Assembly: GCA_022559845.1 (NCBI GenBank)
Contig: CM040125.1
Span: 326,809,829-326,873,828, forward strand
Direction: 5' to 3'
Length of the DNA stretch: 64,000 bases
Origin: Amorphophallus konjac
Lineage: Eukaryota > Streptophyta > Magnoliopsida > Alismatales > Araceae
Shown: positions 33,938 through 44,598 of the stretch, in pieces
Numbering within the stretch: the first letter of the stretch is position 1
Layout: every line of letters starts with the position of its first letter
Translations under genes and position numbers: made by a program
The notes under the pieces: generated by a model
Told to the model about the DNA's origin: nothing
Database searches by the model: none
The model's input: the letters and a program-made list of their open reading frames with translations, nothing else

Positions 33938-35318
33938 GAAGTATGTCATATGACTCAAAGAATGTTAAAGCTCTTTATCGCAGAGGTCAAGCATATAAAG
34001 AATTGGGGAGATTTGAGGTGGGTGGTTTGTTATAATCCTTTCATGTGCAAGAGTTTTCATGATGCTGATGATCTTGATACAATGGTAATACTTATGAAGT
34101 GTGAATCTTCATATATTGCCATTGTTCCTCTTAGTTGATATTTTGATAAGCTTGTTGGTTTCATTTCCTTTGTCAGACAGATGTCTCTGACTTGGAAAAA
34201 GCCCATGAAGTTTCACCTGACGATGAAACCATTGCAGATGTCTTGAGGTATGAAAATTTTGTTTACAAACACTGGTTTTAATAGGCCAAGGAAAGGCAAA
34301 TAGAACATGTTCAGATATGACTGTTGTTAATGATGCTATGTGATTGCAGAGATGCGAATGAAAACTTGGTCAGAGTTGAAAATAGGACAGTGTCAGGAAG
34401 TATGTTTCCTTCTTCTCTATTTGATGATAAAGGTCTTCCATTTTCAAATTATATTATGAAATTCTTTTTGCTGTTAGAGACATTTATGCCTTTGCTTTCT
34501 GCAGGCTTCGTTATTGAAGAATTGGTTGAAGAGGGTGACGGACCTGCAGCATCAGAAAGTTGGAAAGGTTCTTCATCTGTAGAATATTCTGTTTCCCCTT
34601 CACTAGAAAGTAGTGACGGCTCACAGAGTAAAAATGTCCCTGATAATGGCACGTCCATTTCAGATTCTGACCGCCTTCAGGGCTTGAAAGACAATCCTGA
34701 AGCTGTCAGGTACTATGCTTGCTCTATTCTCTTTTATATCTTCTTTCATTTGTATGATTGCATCATCATCTTTATCAAACAGCTAACATCTGCTCCATTG
34801 TTGAATTAGTGGAAGAGTCTGCTTCTTTTTGATTTGGAATAGGACAGAGAGAGAACATTGAGATTTCACGGAGTTTGTATCTGAAGTTGAGGGCATAGGT
34901 TATATTGCCTAATTCAGAAAAAAAGTTATAATTTCTGATCTTTTCTTTTCCCTGAATGTATCTCAGGTTATTCTAGAATTATGTCTCTAGTGCTGATCCA
35001 GCCTCTTTAGCTGCATTTGGGGATGGGAAAATGCCACCAGAGATGATTAAGACAGCCACAGAGATGATAAGCAAGATGAAACCAGATGAGCTTCAGAAGA
35101 TGCTCCAAGTTGCTTCTTCCATGAACGGCAATGGATCAGGATTAGGCTCTCATTTGCCTGAAATGACACCTGAAATGGTTCAAATGGCATCGGATAAAAT
35201 TAGCAAGATGCCACCAGAAGAGCTTCAGAAGATGGTTGACATTGCATCTTCGTTGAACCCCAATTTGTCAACGAAGGAATATCATTTGGGAGGAAGGCTC
35301 CCTGCATTGATGGACTGA
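33938..35318 (+). pseudogene. Captured five-exon piece of an OEP61-like TPR gene
   Basis: Exons at 33938-34017, 34177-34247, 34350-34399, 34505-34709 and 34967-35318 have GT-AG introns and compatible phases. The first two give a TPR motif (KNVKALYRRGQAYKELGRFE) and SDLEKAHEVSPDDETIADVLR, typical of OEP61, a chloroplast outer-envelope and ER chaperone receptor that binds Hsp70 through its TPR domain. Exon 4 gives FVIEELVEEGDGPAASESW and the linker; exon 5 gives repeated MPPEMIKTATEMISKM-type segments (three Pro-Glu-Met units), also typical. Missing are the N-terminal methionine-rich part, the first TPR units and the C-terminal membrane anchor. TAG at 34974-34976 replaces the Gln expected before NYVS, and exon 5 runs into a stop at 35318. 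It cannot make a working receptor, but splice sites are kept. Confidence 0.85.
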
Positions 35319-35440
35319 AAAGTTTGTATACTGTTGGAGCTGAATTTGTTCTTTGATTGTTGACTTTGTTCTATTTCCTTTTGTTGATTGTTTCTCATTG
35401 TTTTGTTGGCACTTAAATATCATACATGCAAGAAAGGCAG

Positions 35441-35566
35441 TTCTGGGTTGTCTTCGAGTTTGCAGCTCATGCAGATCTTCATCAGTTGGAGATGTTTCTG
35501 GCAGGGAAGCAAGTAGATGCCCTTCAGGAGGCACTCAAAGTTCTTGAAGCACTGGACAGTGTGTGA
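35441..35566 (+). pseudogene. Unidentified last-exon-like frame in the CACTA element
   Basis: After a good acceptor (GAAAGGCAG) the frame reads [20 protein letters not shown] and [17 protein letters not shown], then TGA. It is 41 codons, amphipathic, with coding-like composition. It may be the end of a further captured gene. Not recognised; it does not match the end of OEP61 as I know that family. Confidence 0.4.
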
Positions 35567-37110
35567 GCTCTATATTTATTTTTGGAAGCATTCATTAGTA
35601 GAAGAGCAATAGAGTATGGACAGATGAAGAACATGGTGGAGTGACCCTTGATTATTGATAGTTTACTTTCTTGTAAATATAAAAAGATTAGAAAATAAAT
35701 TTAGTTTTCACTGTTATGGTTCCTAAAATAGTTACATGCTCCATGTTGCACCTCAAAATTAAACCAGAATAAACATTCATGCTCATGTTCATGTCCGAGT
35801 TATCCTAGCAGCAAGTGCAACACGGTTGCATCTCTTCTGTCTGTCTGAAGGTAGTGCTCTACTAAAATATTCTATATTCAATCCTTTTTACTTTTTTTGG
35901 GACCAATCTCTGTTTCATGTATGTATGTGTCTATATACACATACAAGTCTATTACAGAATGGTTGTTGTTCCTTCACCTGTTGTGATATGTTTACAAAAT
36001 CATTCTTTCTATTTTGTTATTATATTTTTAGAAACATTCTTTGAATTCCTTGAAATTTCCTTGTCAATTTTCTTCACTTGGTTTAGTTTTACCTTCAATA
36101 TGCATATGTTGTGTCGACTTATGACTTCTTCCACTGCCTGGTCTTTCATACTTATCTTGGTGCATGATTTTTCACTGAAATTGTATGAGGAATTGCCTTC
36201 CAGCACATGATTATCAAGGAAGCATCATATACACTAAGTATGAAGCCTCCTGAGAGGATAGGTGTTGTTATTGAGGTAGCTAATTTGAGGATGGCAGGCT
36301 GTAAGAAGTAATAGGTATGTTGAAGAACCAATGCTCATTTCATGTGATATCTCTATTGACAAGTAACTTACTTGTATTGATGGTTGCGTTCCGGATGCTC
36401 CAAAGGTGACTACCCTAACCATGTTCCAAAATTTTAAATTATCTTTCATATTGCTGGAGTAGATGTTCATCTAAGTTTTCTTCATGGGCCTAAACTTTAT
36501 CATATGCATTTCAGTCACATTTTGGTAATGAAGAATCCATTCCTCGAAATGGATGCTGGAACTTCAACTATAAGGTCAGTGAATGGATTGTTCAGTGAAT
36601 GGATTGTAAATGTATGTTCCTCAATTATCTTCAGTGAATGGATTGTAAATAGGTGTGAATGAGAATTGTGTGGATCAACATGGTTGTGAGTGACACAATC
36701 AATGAATGTGAAGATATGAATGGATGCACTATTATAGGTGATAAGAGAACATATGAATGGATGCAATATATTTGAACATATATTGGTTCAAATATAGATT
36801 ATATGAAAGTATATAGGTGTAATGTGAATGTACTTTTCTTTGTCATAGTGTCATATGATAGTGGTGTTTCGAAGGTCGTGTATGATCTATGTTGATATTG
36901 ATGTGTTAAATGTGACTTTTTATGTTTATATTGATGTGTTGATTGTGAGTTTTTATGTTAATAGTGATGTGTTCAATGTGAGATTCATGCATGAAACATT
37001 ATATGAATGTATATAGGTGTAATATGATTGCACAATGAGTATGTAAAAAAAAAGAACAATATGAATGTATACATGTGTAATATGATTGCACAATGAGTAT
37101 GTAAAAAAAA
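35567..37110 (+). other. AT-rich right arm of the CACTA element with short repeats
   Basis: One exon-like frame at 36204-36311 (after TTCCAG; reads MKPPERIGVVIEVANLRMAG, then KK and TAA) is unidentified. Tandem repeats: about three units with TTGATGTGTT and TTTTTATGTT (36890-36985) and two units with TATAGGTGTAATATGATTGC or close variants (37005-37110). Otherwise no gene is seen. Confidence 0.5.
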
Positions 37111-37114
37111 ATAA

Positions 37115-37545
37115 AAGAACAATATACCTACATTTTTTAAAATGAGACTAGTTCTTTTTCCTACTTTTTTAAGACAATGACGCTAATACTTTTTCATACG
37201 TTTCTTTTAGTGCGTGATAAAAATAATACCTACGTTTATAGAATCGTAGGTATAGCCAATTATATGCGTGTATATATATATTTTTAACCTACGCTTTTGC
37301 TGGACTATTCCTACGCTTTAAAAGCGTAGGTATAGGTAGATATGTACCTACACTTTTTGTTGGATTATTCCTACGCTTCAAAAGCGTAGGGATAGGCTGA
37401 ACTATACCTATGTTTCATAGAAACGTAGGTATAACCTATAGTCACGCGAGCAAGCACCACGCTTTGAAAGCGTGGCAAGCAAACGTGGCTAAAGTATTTA
37501 CCTACGTTTTTTGGGCCTATACCTACGTTTTAAAAACATAGCTGA
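37115..37545. repeat. Right subterminal repeats of the CACTA element
   Basis: About a dozen CCTACGCTTT / AAAGCGTAGG units, several as perfect inverted pairs (for example CCTACGCTTTAAAAGCGTAG, 37312-37331), followed by GTATAG. Such sites bind the element's TNPA-type protein in CACTA families. Confidence 0.85.
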
Positions 37546-37565
37546 AGGCCAATTTTCTTGTAGTG
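37546..37565 (-). repeat. Right terminal inverted repeat of the CACTA element
   Basis: AGGCCAATTTTCTTGTAGTG, the exact reverse complement of the left terminus. Confidence 0.95.
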
Positions 37566-37690
37566 GATGTATCTGATCCTATTGAGTCTCACGGGTATTG
37601 TGTTGAGGAGCATGCTTCTTTCACTCTTGATATTGATAATCTCCGTGACACTAATCATTTGATGGGAGCCCCTCACCCTTTGATCTATTC
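37566..37690 (+). pseudogene. Retro-A reading frame, second part
   Basis: After the GAT duplication (37566-37568) the frame continues in the same phase as at 26756: VSDPIESHGYCVEEHASFTL, then DNLRDTNHLMGAPHPLIY, until the solo LTR breaks it inside a codon at 37690. No stop or frame change. Function unknown, as for the first part. Confidence 0.7.
37686..37690. repeat. Target site duplication of the solo LTR, left copy
   Basis: TATTC here and at 40220-40224, the 5-base duplication of LTR retrotransposon integration. Confidence 0.9.
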
Positions 37691-38903
37691 TGTAACGACC
37701 CGAGAATCTGGTTATCGGGAAGGCCCGATAACCCGAGACTCGTACCGCCACCCACGAGCCCGAAGACTCGGAAGGGTTAAAGGAATGGTGTGGAGACTAC
37801 ACAAGTATCACAAATAATTACAGAAATGAATTAACAGTTTACATGATACATGGCCCACGAGATATAAAAATAACACCAGTAGTAGTCCACAACTAGTACA
37901 GAGACAAGAAAGAAAAGTACAGCTACACGGGACATGCCCCGGCTCTGACCTCTGGCACTAACGCTGGGCACCCGAACCACGCTGAGCCTCAGACGCGCTC
38001 CCCTGAGGCCGCGACTCACCTGAAACACGGTGAAAACAAGCAGTGAATGAGTCTCGGAACAATACTCAGTAGGGATCACTCGAACCCTACCTCGCAAACG
38101 TAGAAACCGCTACGCTAGCAGTAAGCGAGTGCCTCAGAAAAGGAAGCCCTGTAATCTACAAAACACCGCTCCCAAGGCACGAAAACTGATACACGTGCCA
38201 TGGTGAAACGATCGGAGCACCACGGTCAACACGATAAAACCCGAAGGTCAAAGTTTCAAGGACTGACAGTCTGACACTCCCGACCCGACAGGAGTACCTC
38301 CCACTAGAAGCACAGCCGGTAGCGTCCCCTGACGTCTTACACCGCACCACAGGTGAACTGCTTGACGTGGTAGCTACTACCAAAGGCACGAACACCGAAC
38401 AAGTAACCACAAACGAGTGACTAGCTGGGGTCACGCCCGTCAGCGTGGGTCCAACCGCCCCCAACCACGTGTGCACACACATACCGTACGTCCTAGGTCT
38501 GGCCTCTAACTGGTTTTCCCCTGGAGCCGGACTCTGGATACCGACGAGGGGCCCGACGGAAACCAGTCTAAAACTGTCCTAAGGGTAGCCTCTCCACCAC
38601 TCCATGGTGGGACCACATGCGTGTAAGCATGCTACGACTAGTGGAGGGTCACTACGGAGTAGACTATCAAGTCAACGGAAAACATCATCCGCATCCGACA
38701 ACATACGGGGACCGCCCCACGTACCAGCACCATCGCACGGTGACCACGGTCGGAACAGAAACGGGGTTGCAAACCACCCGGGGCAACCCAGAGCCTGACG
38801 GTCTACCCTAGACGCGTCACAGGCTCTGACGGTCTAGGCAGAACCATCACAATCACCTGATGGCCCAACGCAGGGGCGTCACACGCTCGGTGCAAAACAA
38901 GGC

Positions 38904-39321
38904 GTAACGCACCTACCATGGTGCGTTACAGTTTGTGACGCGCCTACCCTGGTGCGTCACAAGACAACAGAGAACAGTTGTGACGCATGCCACTCGGTGC
39001 GTCACAGCGTGTAACGGACCAACCCTGGTGCGTCACAACGTGAGAATGTGTCTGCTCTAACGCACCCACATAGGGGCGTCACATGGCTGTGACGCGCCAA
39101 GCCAGGTGCGTCACATGCCTTGACTCCCAACGGTCAAAAACCAACGGTCGGCAGCCAACGGTCGAACGTCCCTGACGGTCCAACCTAGGTGCGTCACAGC
39201 ACCGTGGCGGTCTATCGTGGGACCGTCACAGCCCACAGACCCCACTTGGCTGCACTCAGGGCTGTAACGCACCCATCTGGGCGCGTTACATAGTGTGACG
39301 GTCACTGGAAGGACCGTCACA
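38904..39321. repeat. Hairpin array in the solo LTR
   Basis: Eight units of 26 to 30 bases at 38904, 38933, 38978, 39010, 39056, 39089, 39263 and 39294. Most have the form TGTGACGCGCC ... GGTGCGTCACA. Variant arms are matched in several units: GTAACGC with GCGTTAC (38904, 39263), and TGTGACGGTC with GACCGTCACA (39294). Others at 39010 and 39056 have one unmatched change. Related CTGACGGTC stretches lie at 38813-38850 and 39170. Confidence 0.85.
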
Positions 39322-39872
39322 CCCGCCCGAGGGCGAAACGGCGGGAAACGCCCAAAAAAATTGGCCACGCACCCATGTCTCCACCGGAGACGGGGAAATC
39401 AAAGGGGAAGACCCCGGGGGACCCCTAGCATGATTCTAGGCCATCAAAACACAAAATCATGCATCAAATCCATAGATCGGGCGAGTTCTCCCCAAATCAT
39501 GGAAAACCCCAAACCCGCAAGGAATCCCATCTCTCGGCCTCCCCTCGGCCTACAAATCACGGGAAAGGAAGGCTAGAGGCTAGGGAACATCACCCTACCT
39601 CAATTGCATCCCGAGACGCGCTGGATCAACCACGAATCGCAAAGAATGCTCGAAAACCCTCGTTCTTCCTTGAGCTCCCACGGTTCATGTACGCCTCCAC
39701 GATCACCTCGCCGTCGCAGTCGTCACCACGCCATCGCCCACAGCCGTCTGCAGTCGGAGGGGCTCGCCGCGGTCTCGCCGGACGAAGAAGATAGGGAGAG
39801 AGGGCGTCACACGGTGGGGGAGAAAGGAGGAGGAAGAAGAAGAGGGTGGGGAAGAAAGAGAAAAACGGGAGG

Positions 39873-39880
39873 TATTTATA
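39873..39880 (-). promoter_or_regulatory. TATA box of the solo LTR
   Basis: TATAAATA on the minus strand in the place matching 3169 in the first LTR. A solo LTR with its promoter could drive transcription leftward into the Retro-A piece and the CACTA element. Confidence 0.45.
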
Positions 39881-40219
39881 GAAAAATCAAGAAATTCTAG
39901 AAAATACCGAAAAATAGAAAATTACATTTCCGCGATCCTCGGAACGCACCGATCGCAACGGTACCACTCTCGCCTAGGTGAACGGTCCGGTTCACCCGCA
40001 ACGAGGTTCCGAAGGAATTACCGAAACACACACCGGTAATCAAAAAACACGTGCGGAAAAATCGCGGAACGCTTTCGGGCCTCCGAAACAACTCCGGATC
40101 GCGCCGATCCGAATACAAAAGATGTCCGAAATGAAATTTCGGACACAACAAAGCCGGACACTCTGAGAAACCAGATCCGGGACCAACGAAAAAGGATTCG
40201 AAGGGTTCAGGATATTACA

Positions 40220-40651
40220 TATTCTCACCTCAATGATATACAAGGAAATTTTAAAATTGAGGTTGTAAAAGAAATTCTTCTTAATAACAAGGTCCGCATT
40301 AATATTTTAAACACTTATAATGACCTTAAGTTTGAAGAGAAATATTTTATAATTGATGATATGATAATGCCTCTTCCATTTTCTGACCGGGGCGATCCCT
40401 TTGGCCTGCTTGATTTAGCATGGTATGCTATAAAGGCCAAACCATTGAATGTTGATTTTTACATAACGCCCACGAAAGAAGGATTGTTAGCATACGCGTT
40501 GCACGAAAAACTCAATCATGCTAACAACCAACTTATCTTTTGGCCACATACGCTTTTTCATGATCTTATCTTTGTATGGCACGAATGGTGGAACTTGAAA
40601 GAAGATGAGATCACGTGGTGGCTCATTCTTAACTCAACTTGTTGGTTATGA
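40220..40651 (+). pseudogene. Retro-A reading frame, last part
   Basis: After the TATTC duplication the codon split at 37690 is completed at 40225 and the frame runs open to TGA at 40649-40651. It reads FKIEVVKEILLNNKVRINIL, then PFSDRGDPFGLLDLAWYAIK, and ends with a Trp-rich stretch (FVWHEWWNLKEDEITWWL). Across the two insertions the frame totals about 590 codons from 25533. No known domain is recognised. Confidence 0.65.
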
Positions 40652-41823
40652 AGCTTGCATCTTCTATGCATACGTCTGGCTGAAGATGGAAAACTTAGCA
40701 CTTCTGGGAGGCAACCCATTATTTTTATTATTTGATGTTTTGTTTTAGTTTATTTTTCAATAAATAGGTAAGTGCCAAGGAGATGAAGTTGTCGTCGTCC
40801 ATATCAATGATCGAGTTTCGCCCTACATATTAGGTTGCCTCTTTCCTTCTCATCAATATTTATTACAACATTGCTCTATTATTTCTATTGCTTACATATG
40901 CCATTAAGGACAATGTCAATCAAGTTGGGGGGGAGAGAAAAATTTCATTTCATGATACATATAGTACAACTTGACATGAGTTCCTGCATATTATCCTACA
41001 TATCTTTTTATCTTGAAACATGAAAGTAGAAAGATGAAAGCCCCGATTAAGTTTTCTTGATTCATGCTTGAAATTGAAAGTAATTCTGGAATAGAAAAGA
41101 CTAGGGAGAAGGATGATGAAAAATTTAGTCAATCTAGCCTTAGAAAACTGATTTAAGAATCTCTTTTAAAGTTCATGTGCACTTTAAAAGAAAAGAAATC
41201 ACTCTGCACGCTAATAAAATAAGCAGCACAAGCCTTCTGTTATTTTGGATATGTTTTCTGATACTTTGCACTTCTTAAAGAGATCTTTTATAAGCTTTCT
41301 GCCTAGTCATTTATCAAATAAGTGCAAAAGCACAATGAAAAAAAAGAAAAAAAAGAAGAGAGAAAAAGAACACCATGAAAAATACCCCTAGTCTTAGTAA
41401 CCGGGACTACTTCACCTAACAAGTGTTGATGTTCACGTCAAACAGAAAAAGGAACCTTGATCTGTATAACTAGGCCTGCTTCTCCTAAGGCAAGAGTCAA
41501 GGTTCATGTTAGGCAGTGAAGGGTAGTGCAGCATTATGTGTGTAGAAAAATACAAAGATCCTAAAGGGACAAAGTAATAAGGCAGATAAAAAGCTAGTAT
41601 GATTAATGCTCTGATTAAGAGGTGCATGGTTGGAAGGCACTTACTTGGAATAACAAATGGAGGATGTAATTATCTAAGCTGTGGATTTAGTATTACACAT
41701 GCACAAGTGCTATTGAACTTTGATTTGAATTCTTGATCATGTACCTTAATTTCTAATCTAAGGCTAGTGTGTATTAATGCTTCCGAATTCCTAATCTTTG
41801 GTTGATTCTATAAAGGAAGAGCT
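40652..41823 (+). other. 3' region of Retro-A before the tandem array
   Basis: No gene is seen. It holds CTTCTGGGAGGCAACCCA (40700), a motif usual downstream of the frame in Athila/Tat-type elements, a purine tract AGTTGGGGGGGAGAG (40923), an A-rich tract with many GAAAAAG units (41335-41375), and an imperfect direct repeat with CCTGCTTCTCC-type and AGGTTCATG-type pieces (41395-41515). Confidence 0.6.
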
Positions 41824-44530
41824 TATTGGGTTTGCTGCGCTCCCTCTTTATCTTTGGTATCTTTATCTTTGGTATTGATTTTGATGATAACAAAATATTG
41901 TGTGCGTTGCGTGTATGTAGAGTGACATTCATGTGTACAAGTGTTGTGACAAATGAGCTCACATGTTGATATCTTGCTTTGCAGGGTTGAAATGCTTGGT
42001 GGATATAATTTACAGGTGCAATACTGTTATGTTGTGTCGATCTCACCATGGCTTGGTGTCAACCTCATCTAGCTTCCACCAAGCCAAGTCAAACATGGGT
42101 TTTTCATGAATAATATGTTCATCAGTTCTTTGGTAGCTTGAGTGTGCTTTATGCATATTTTTCATGGGAAAGTTGAGATTAATGTTCATGCTTCATATTA
42201 ATGGTTTCTCTTCATGAGTCCTTTGAATTAGAGACTTGCTTGAGTTTTGTTCCATAAACTTTGATGGAAGCCAATTCCCAATTTGATGAAACTGGGTTTG
42301 ATTGTTCTCTCATTTAGCATGAAAGTTGGTAAAGATAGTTTATTCTTGACTTTGAAAAACTGGGTTCTCTAGTGTCCTCATGCATTTTGATATTGAGGAT
42401 TTCATGTCAGTTATTCAATCATTTTGATGATATGGCTTCGATGCTTTCAAAGGTTTAACTCATTCCTCTTGTTCATGTTGTTCATGGTGAATCTTGGAAC
42501 GTTACTTTTGATAGGTGGGTTTTCTTTGAATTGGCTAATGAGTGTTTATTTGATATGCAAGATCCTATTATTGTTTACACAAGAATAAGCATCCCTTTGT
42601 TAAATGAAATCTTGCAACAATTCTTGAACAATGCACATCATGTGGGGATGTGGTATGGTGAGAACATGGCTAGGTTTATTAATGCTAACTGCCATTGAAG
42701 TTGTCTTTTGAGTTGGAATTCACAAGTAATTGACAGTTGGTCATATATATGACATCCTTTTATCTCTTTAGCATGAACTGAGCTATTCTTGATTCATCAA
42801 AGAGAGGATAGAGATACAAACTGCTATATTAATGCCAAAGGTAAGAATGAGCATTTTGAATGTTGGTTGCTGATGGATATTTGGTAAGCATTGCATAGAA
42901 TTCTTATTTTTCTACTCATTGCTTGTTTAGAAAAATTGGGTTTTCTTGTGACTTCATGCATGCTCTTCTTGACTGTCTTGAGGTTGTCTTTTGGTCTTTT
43001 AGCTTCCCATATTTCCCTGTTGAACCAAGTTTTGTTTGATGTTTTTAAGACCCTCAAATGCATGTCATTTTAATTGGCAAATCATGTTTTCAATGGGTTT
43101 GAAAGGTTTCACTGCATGCTTTGGACTGCCAAGGCAGTTTTTGTCATGGGCATTGTAAGTGTCGACTCACAGAGTCGACACTTGTTAACCTGTGTGTTGC
43201 CTTGGTACAGTAGGCAGAAAGTGTCAACTCTGAGAGTCGACACTTGGTGTCCTGGGTCGGCAGGTTTCAGAAGGCAGAATGGTTGGCAAAAAGTGTCGAC
43301 TCTAAGAGTCGACACTTTTGCCTGGGTTCAATTTTTTTAAAGGGGACAGAACACCATGACAAAAGTGTCGACTCTAAGAGTCGACACTTGCTCTGGTGCG
43401 CCCAGATTGGGTTTGCATATTGGGTTTTGAAACCCACCATTTGTGATCCATTTACCTTGGTCTTTCACACCTTTACCCTTAGGGCATTCTTACATATTTA
43501 GGTGGTGTTTTGAGTGGCTTTTACCAAGGGTTTAATGGTCATTGCATCATCTTTTTCTCTCCCTATATGTGTGCTACGTTTTTCACATCGGAAGGGAGGA
43601 AGGAAAGGGGCATAGGTGCAGGAAGGAGTGGAGAGATTTTTCCTAAGTAGTGTTCACGTTTTTCTCATCCTTGCAGGGCTATCAAGGCTGTCAAGGTGAG
43701 ATATGCATCCCTCATCCATTTCTCATCAAGCTTTCAAGCTCCGACGAAGCTCCATCTTCAAGAGAAGCTCGTTCGGTATCGTTGAAGTCGAAGAGCGACC
43801 TCCACTGTGGAAGATTCATGCAAAATCAACTCCAGGCCCTTCATCACTTAAGAATATATTTATGGAACCTTCCTATTTATTTTCCAACGATTTCTATCTT
43901 GAATATTGAGAATGTATTGATCATGTTTATATTTTTCTGAACATCAGAATATCTGTGCGTGTGGACGGAGTTGCGTCTCCATGTGATGATTTAGTGCGGG
44001 GTGAGTTCCCCAACTATGTGTGTGTGTGTGCTGTGGTGGCAGCGGTCTGGGGCTGGGGCCCATGTGTGTTGATTGCTGCGGAGGCGGCGAGTGTGGTGTT
44101 GGGGTTCGTCCCCGTGGTTGCTACATTTGTAGCGTGTTAGTGAAGCCTCACCGGGTTTCAGTGAGGGGTGGACGTAGGGAGCCTGTCGCGGTTCCGAACC
44201 ACCTAAAAATCTCCATGTTCTTTGTGGTATGCCTGTGTGATTGTCCATTTCTCCTATCTCCATTCACAGGTCAATTTATAGATTTTTATTCACTGCACCA
44301 TTACACATTGTTACATCTGCTATCCGTGTTTGACGTAGGTTCAATCGTTCAGTGCATAGATTATTCGAGTGAGATCGGAAAGATTGAGTGAACCTAAATC
44401 TCACTTCAGTTTAGTAACGTAGTTAATTTTATTTCCGCTGCAAGTAATTTAGTTATTTTTAAAAATCTACCATCTCGACTGGGGGACAATTCAACTCCCC
44501 CTTCTTGTCCGCATCTATTCTGAACCAACA
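41824..44530 (+). repeat. LTR 1 of the tandem SIRE-like array
   Basis: 2707 bases ending GAACCAACA just before a Met primer site. Its start (TATTGGGTTTG) matches TGTTAGGTTTG of LTRs 2 and 3 with two changes. The five bases before it are GAGCT; those after LTR 3 are AAGCT, a near-match target duplication around the whole array. It contains four GTGTCGAC hairpins and the SIRE-type block with GAACCACCTAAAAATC (about 44203). Confidence 0.85.
43157..43389. repeat. Four GTGTCGACTC hairpins in LTR 1
   Basis: Units at 43157-43183, 43219-43245, 43289-43318 and 43361-43389. Each is AAGTGTCGACTC paired with GAGTCGACACTT around two to four loop bases; the second has one CpG lost to CA on one arm. Spacing is about 60 to 70 bases. 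Confidence 0.9.
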
Positions 44531-44549
44531 ATTGGTATCAGAGCACAGT
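44531..44549 (+). promoter_or_regulatory. Primer binding site of array copy 1
   Basis: ATTGGTATCAGAGCACAG directly after LTR 1: initiator-Met type, as in Copia elements. Confidence 0.85.
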
Positions 44550-44598
44550 CTCTGATTTTCATTCGCGGACCTCACGGTCTAGGAGAAAAAATCTCATC

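Larger units (their letters stand above)
26757..37565. mobile_element. CACTA (En/Spm-type) DNA transposon carrying host gene fragments
   Basis: 10,809 bases bounded by a perfect 20-base terminal inverted repeat CACTACAAGAAAATTGGCCT and a GAT target duplication. Subterminal regions hold many copies of CCTACG / CGTAGG, partly as inverted pairs, the binding-site style of CACTA elements. No transposase-like frame is visible, so it should depend on an autonomous relative. Between the ends are pieces of at least four unrelated plant genes with introns: U-box ligase (27198-27858, minus), Pumilio exon (27993-28643), Ca2+-ATPase exon (29626-29683) and OEP61-like exons (33938-35318). It sits inside the Retro-A reading frame, exactly between codons, and so is younger than Retro-A. 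Confidence 0.92.
37691..40219 (-). repeat. Solo LTR of the Tekay family
   Basis: 2529 bases from TGTAACGACC to GATATTACA with a TATTC target duplication at both sides and no internal element sequence, so the full element recombined out between its LTRs. Flanking halves match the LTR at 1137-3513 closely (for example CTAGCATGATTCTAGGCC at 2716 and 39425), while the middle (38780-39360) does not match and holds its own hairpin array. Confidence 0.92.

Noticed and set aside
38904..39321. CRISPR-like pattern of short repeats with spacers
   Set aside because: The units are palindromes of varying sequence inside a solo LTR of a plant retrotransposon, with no cas genes.
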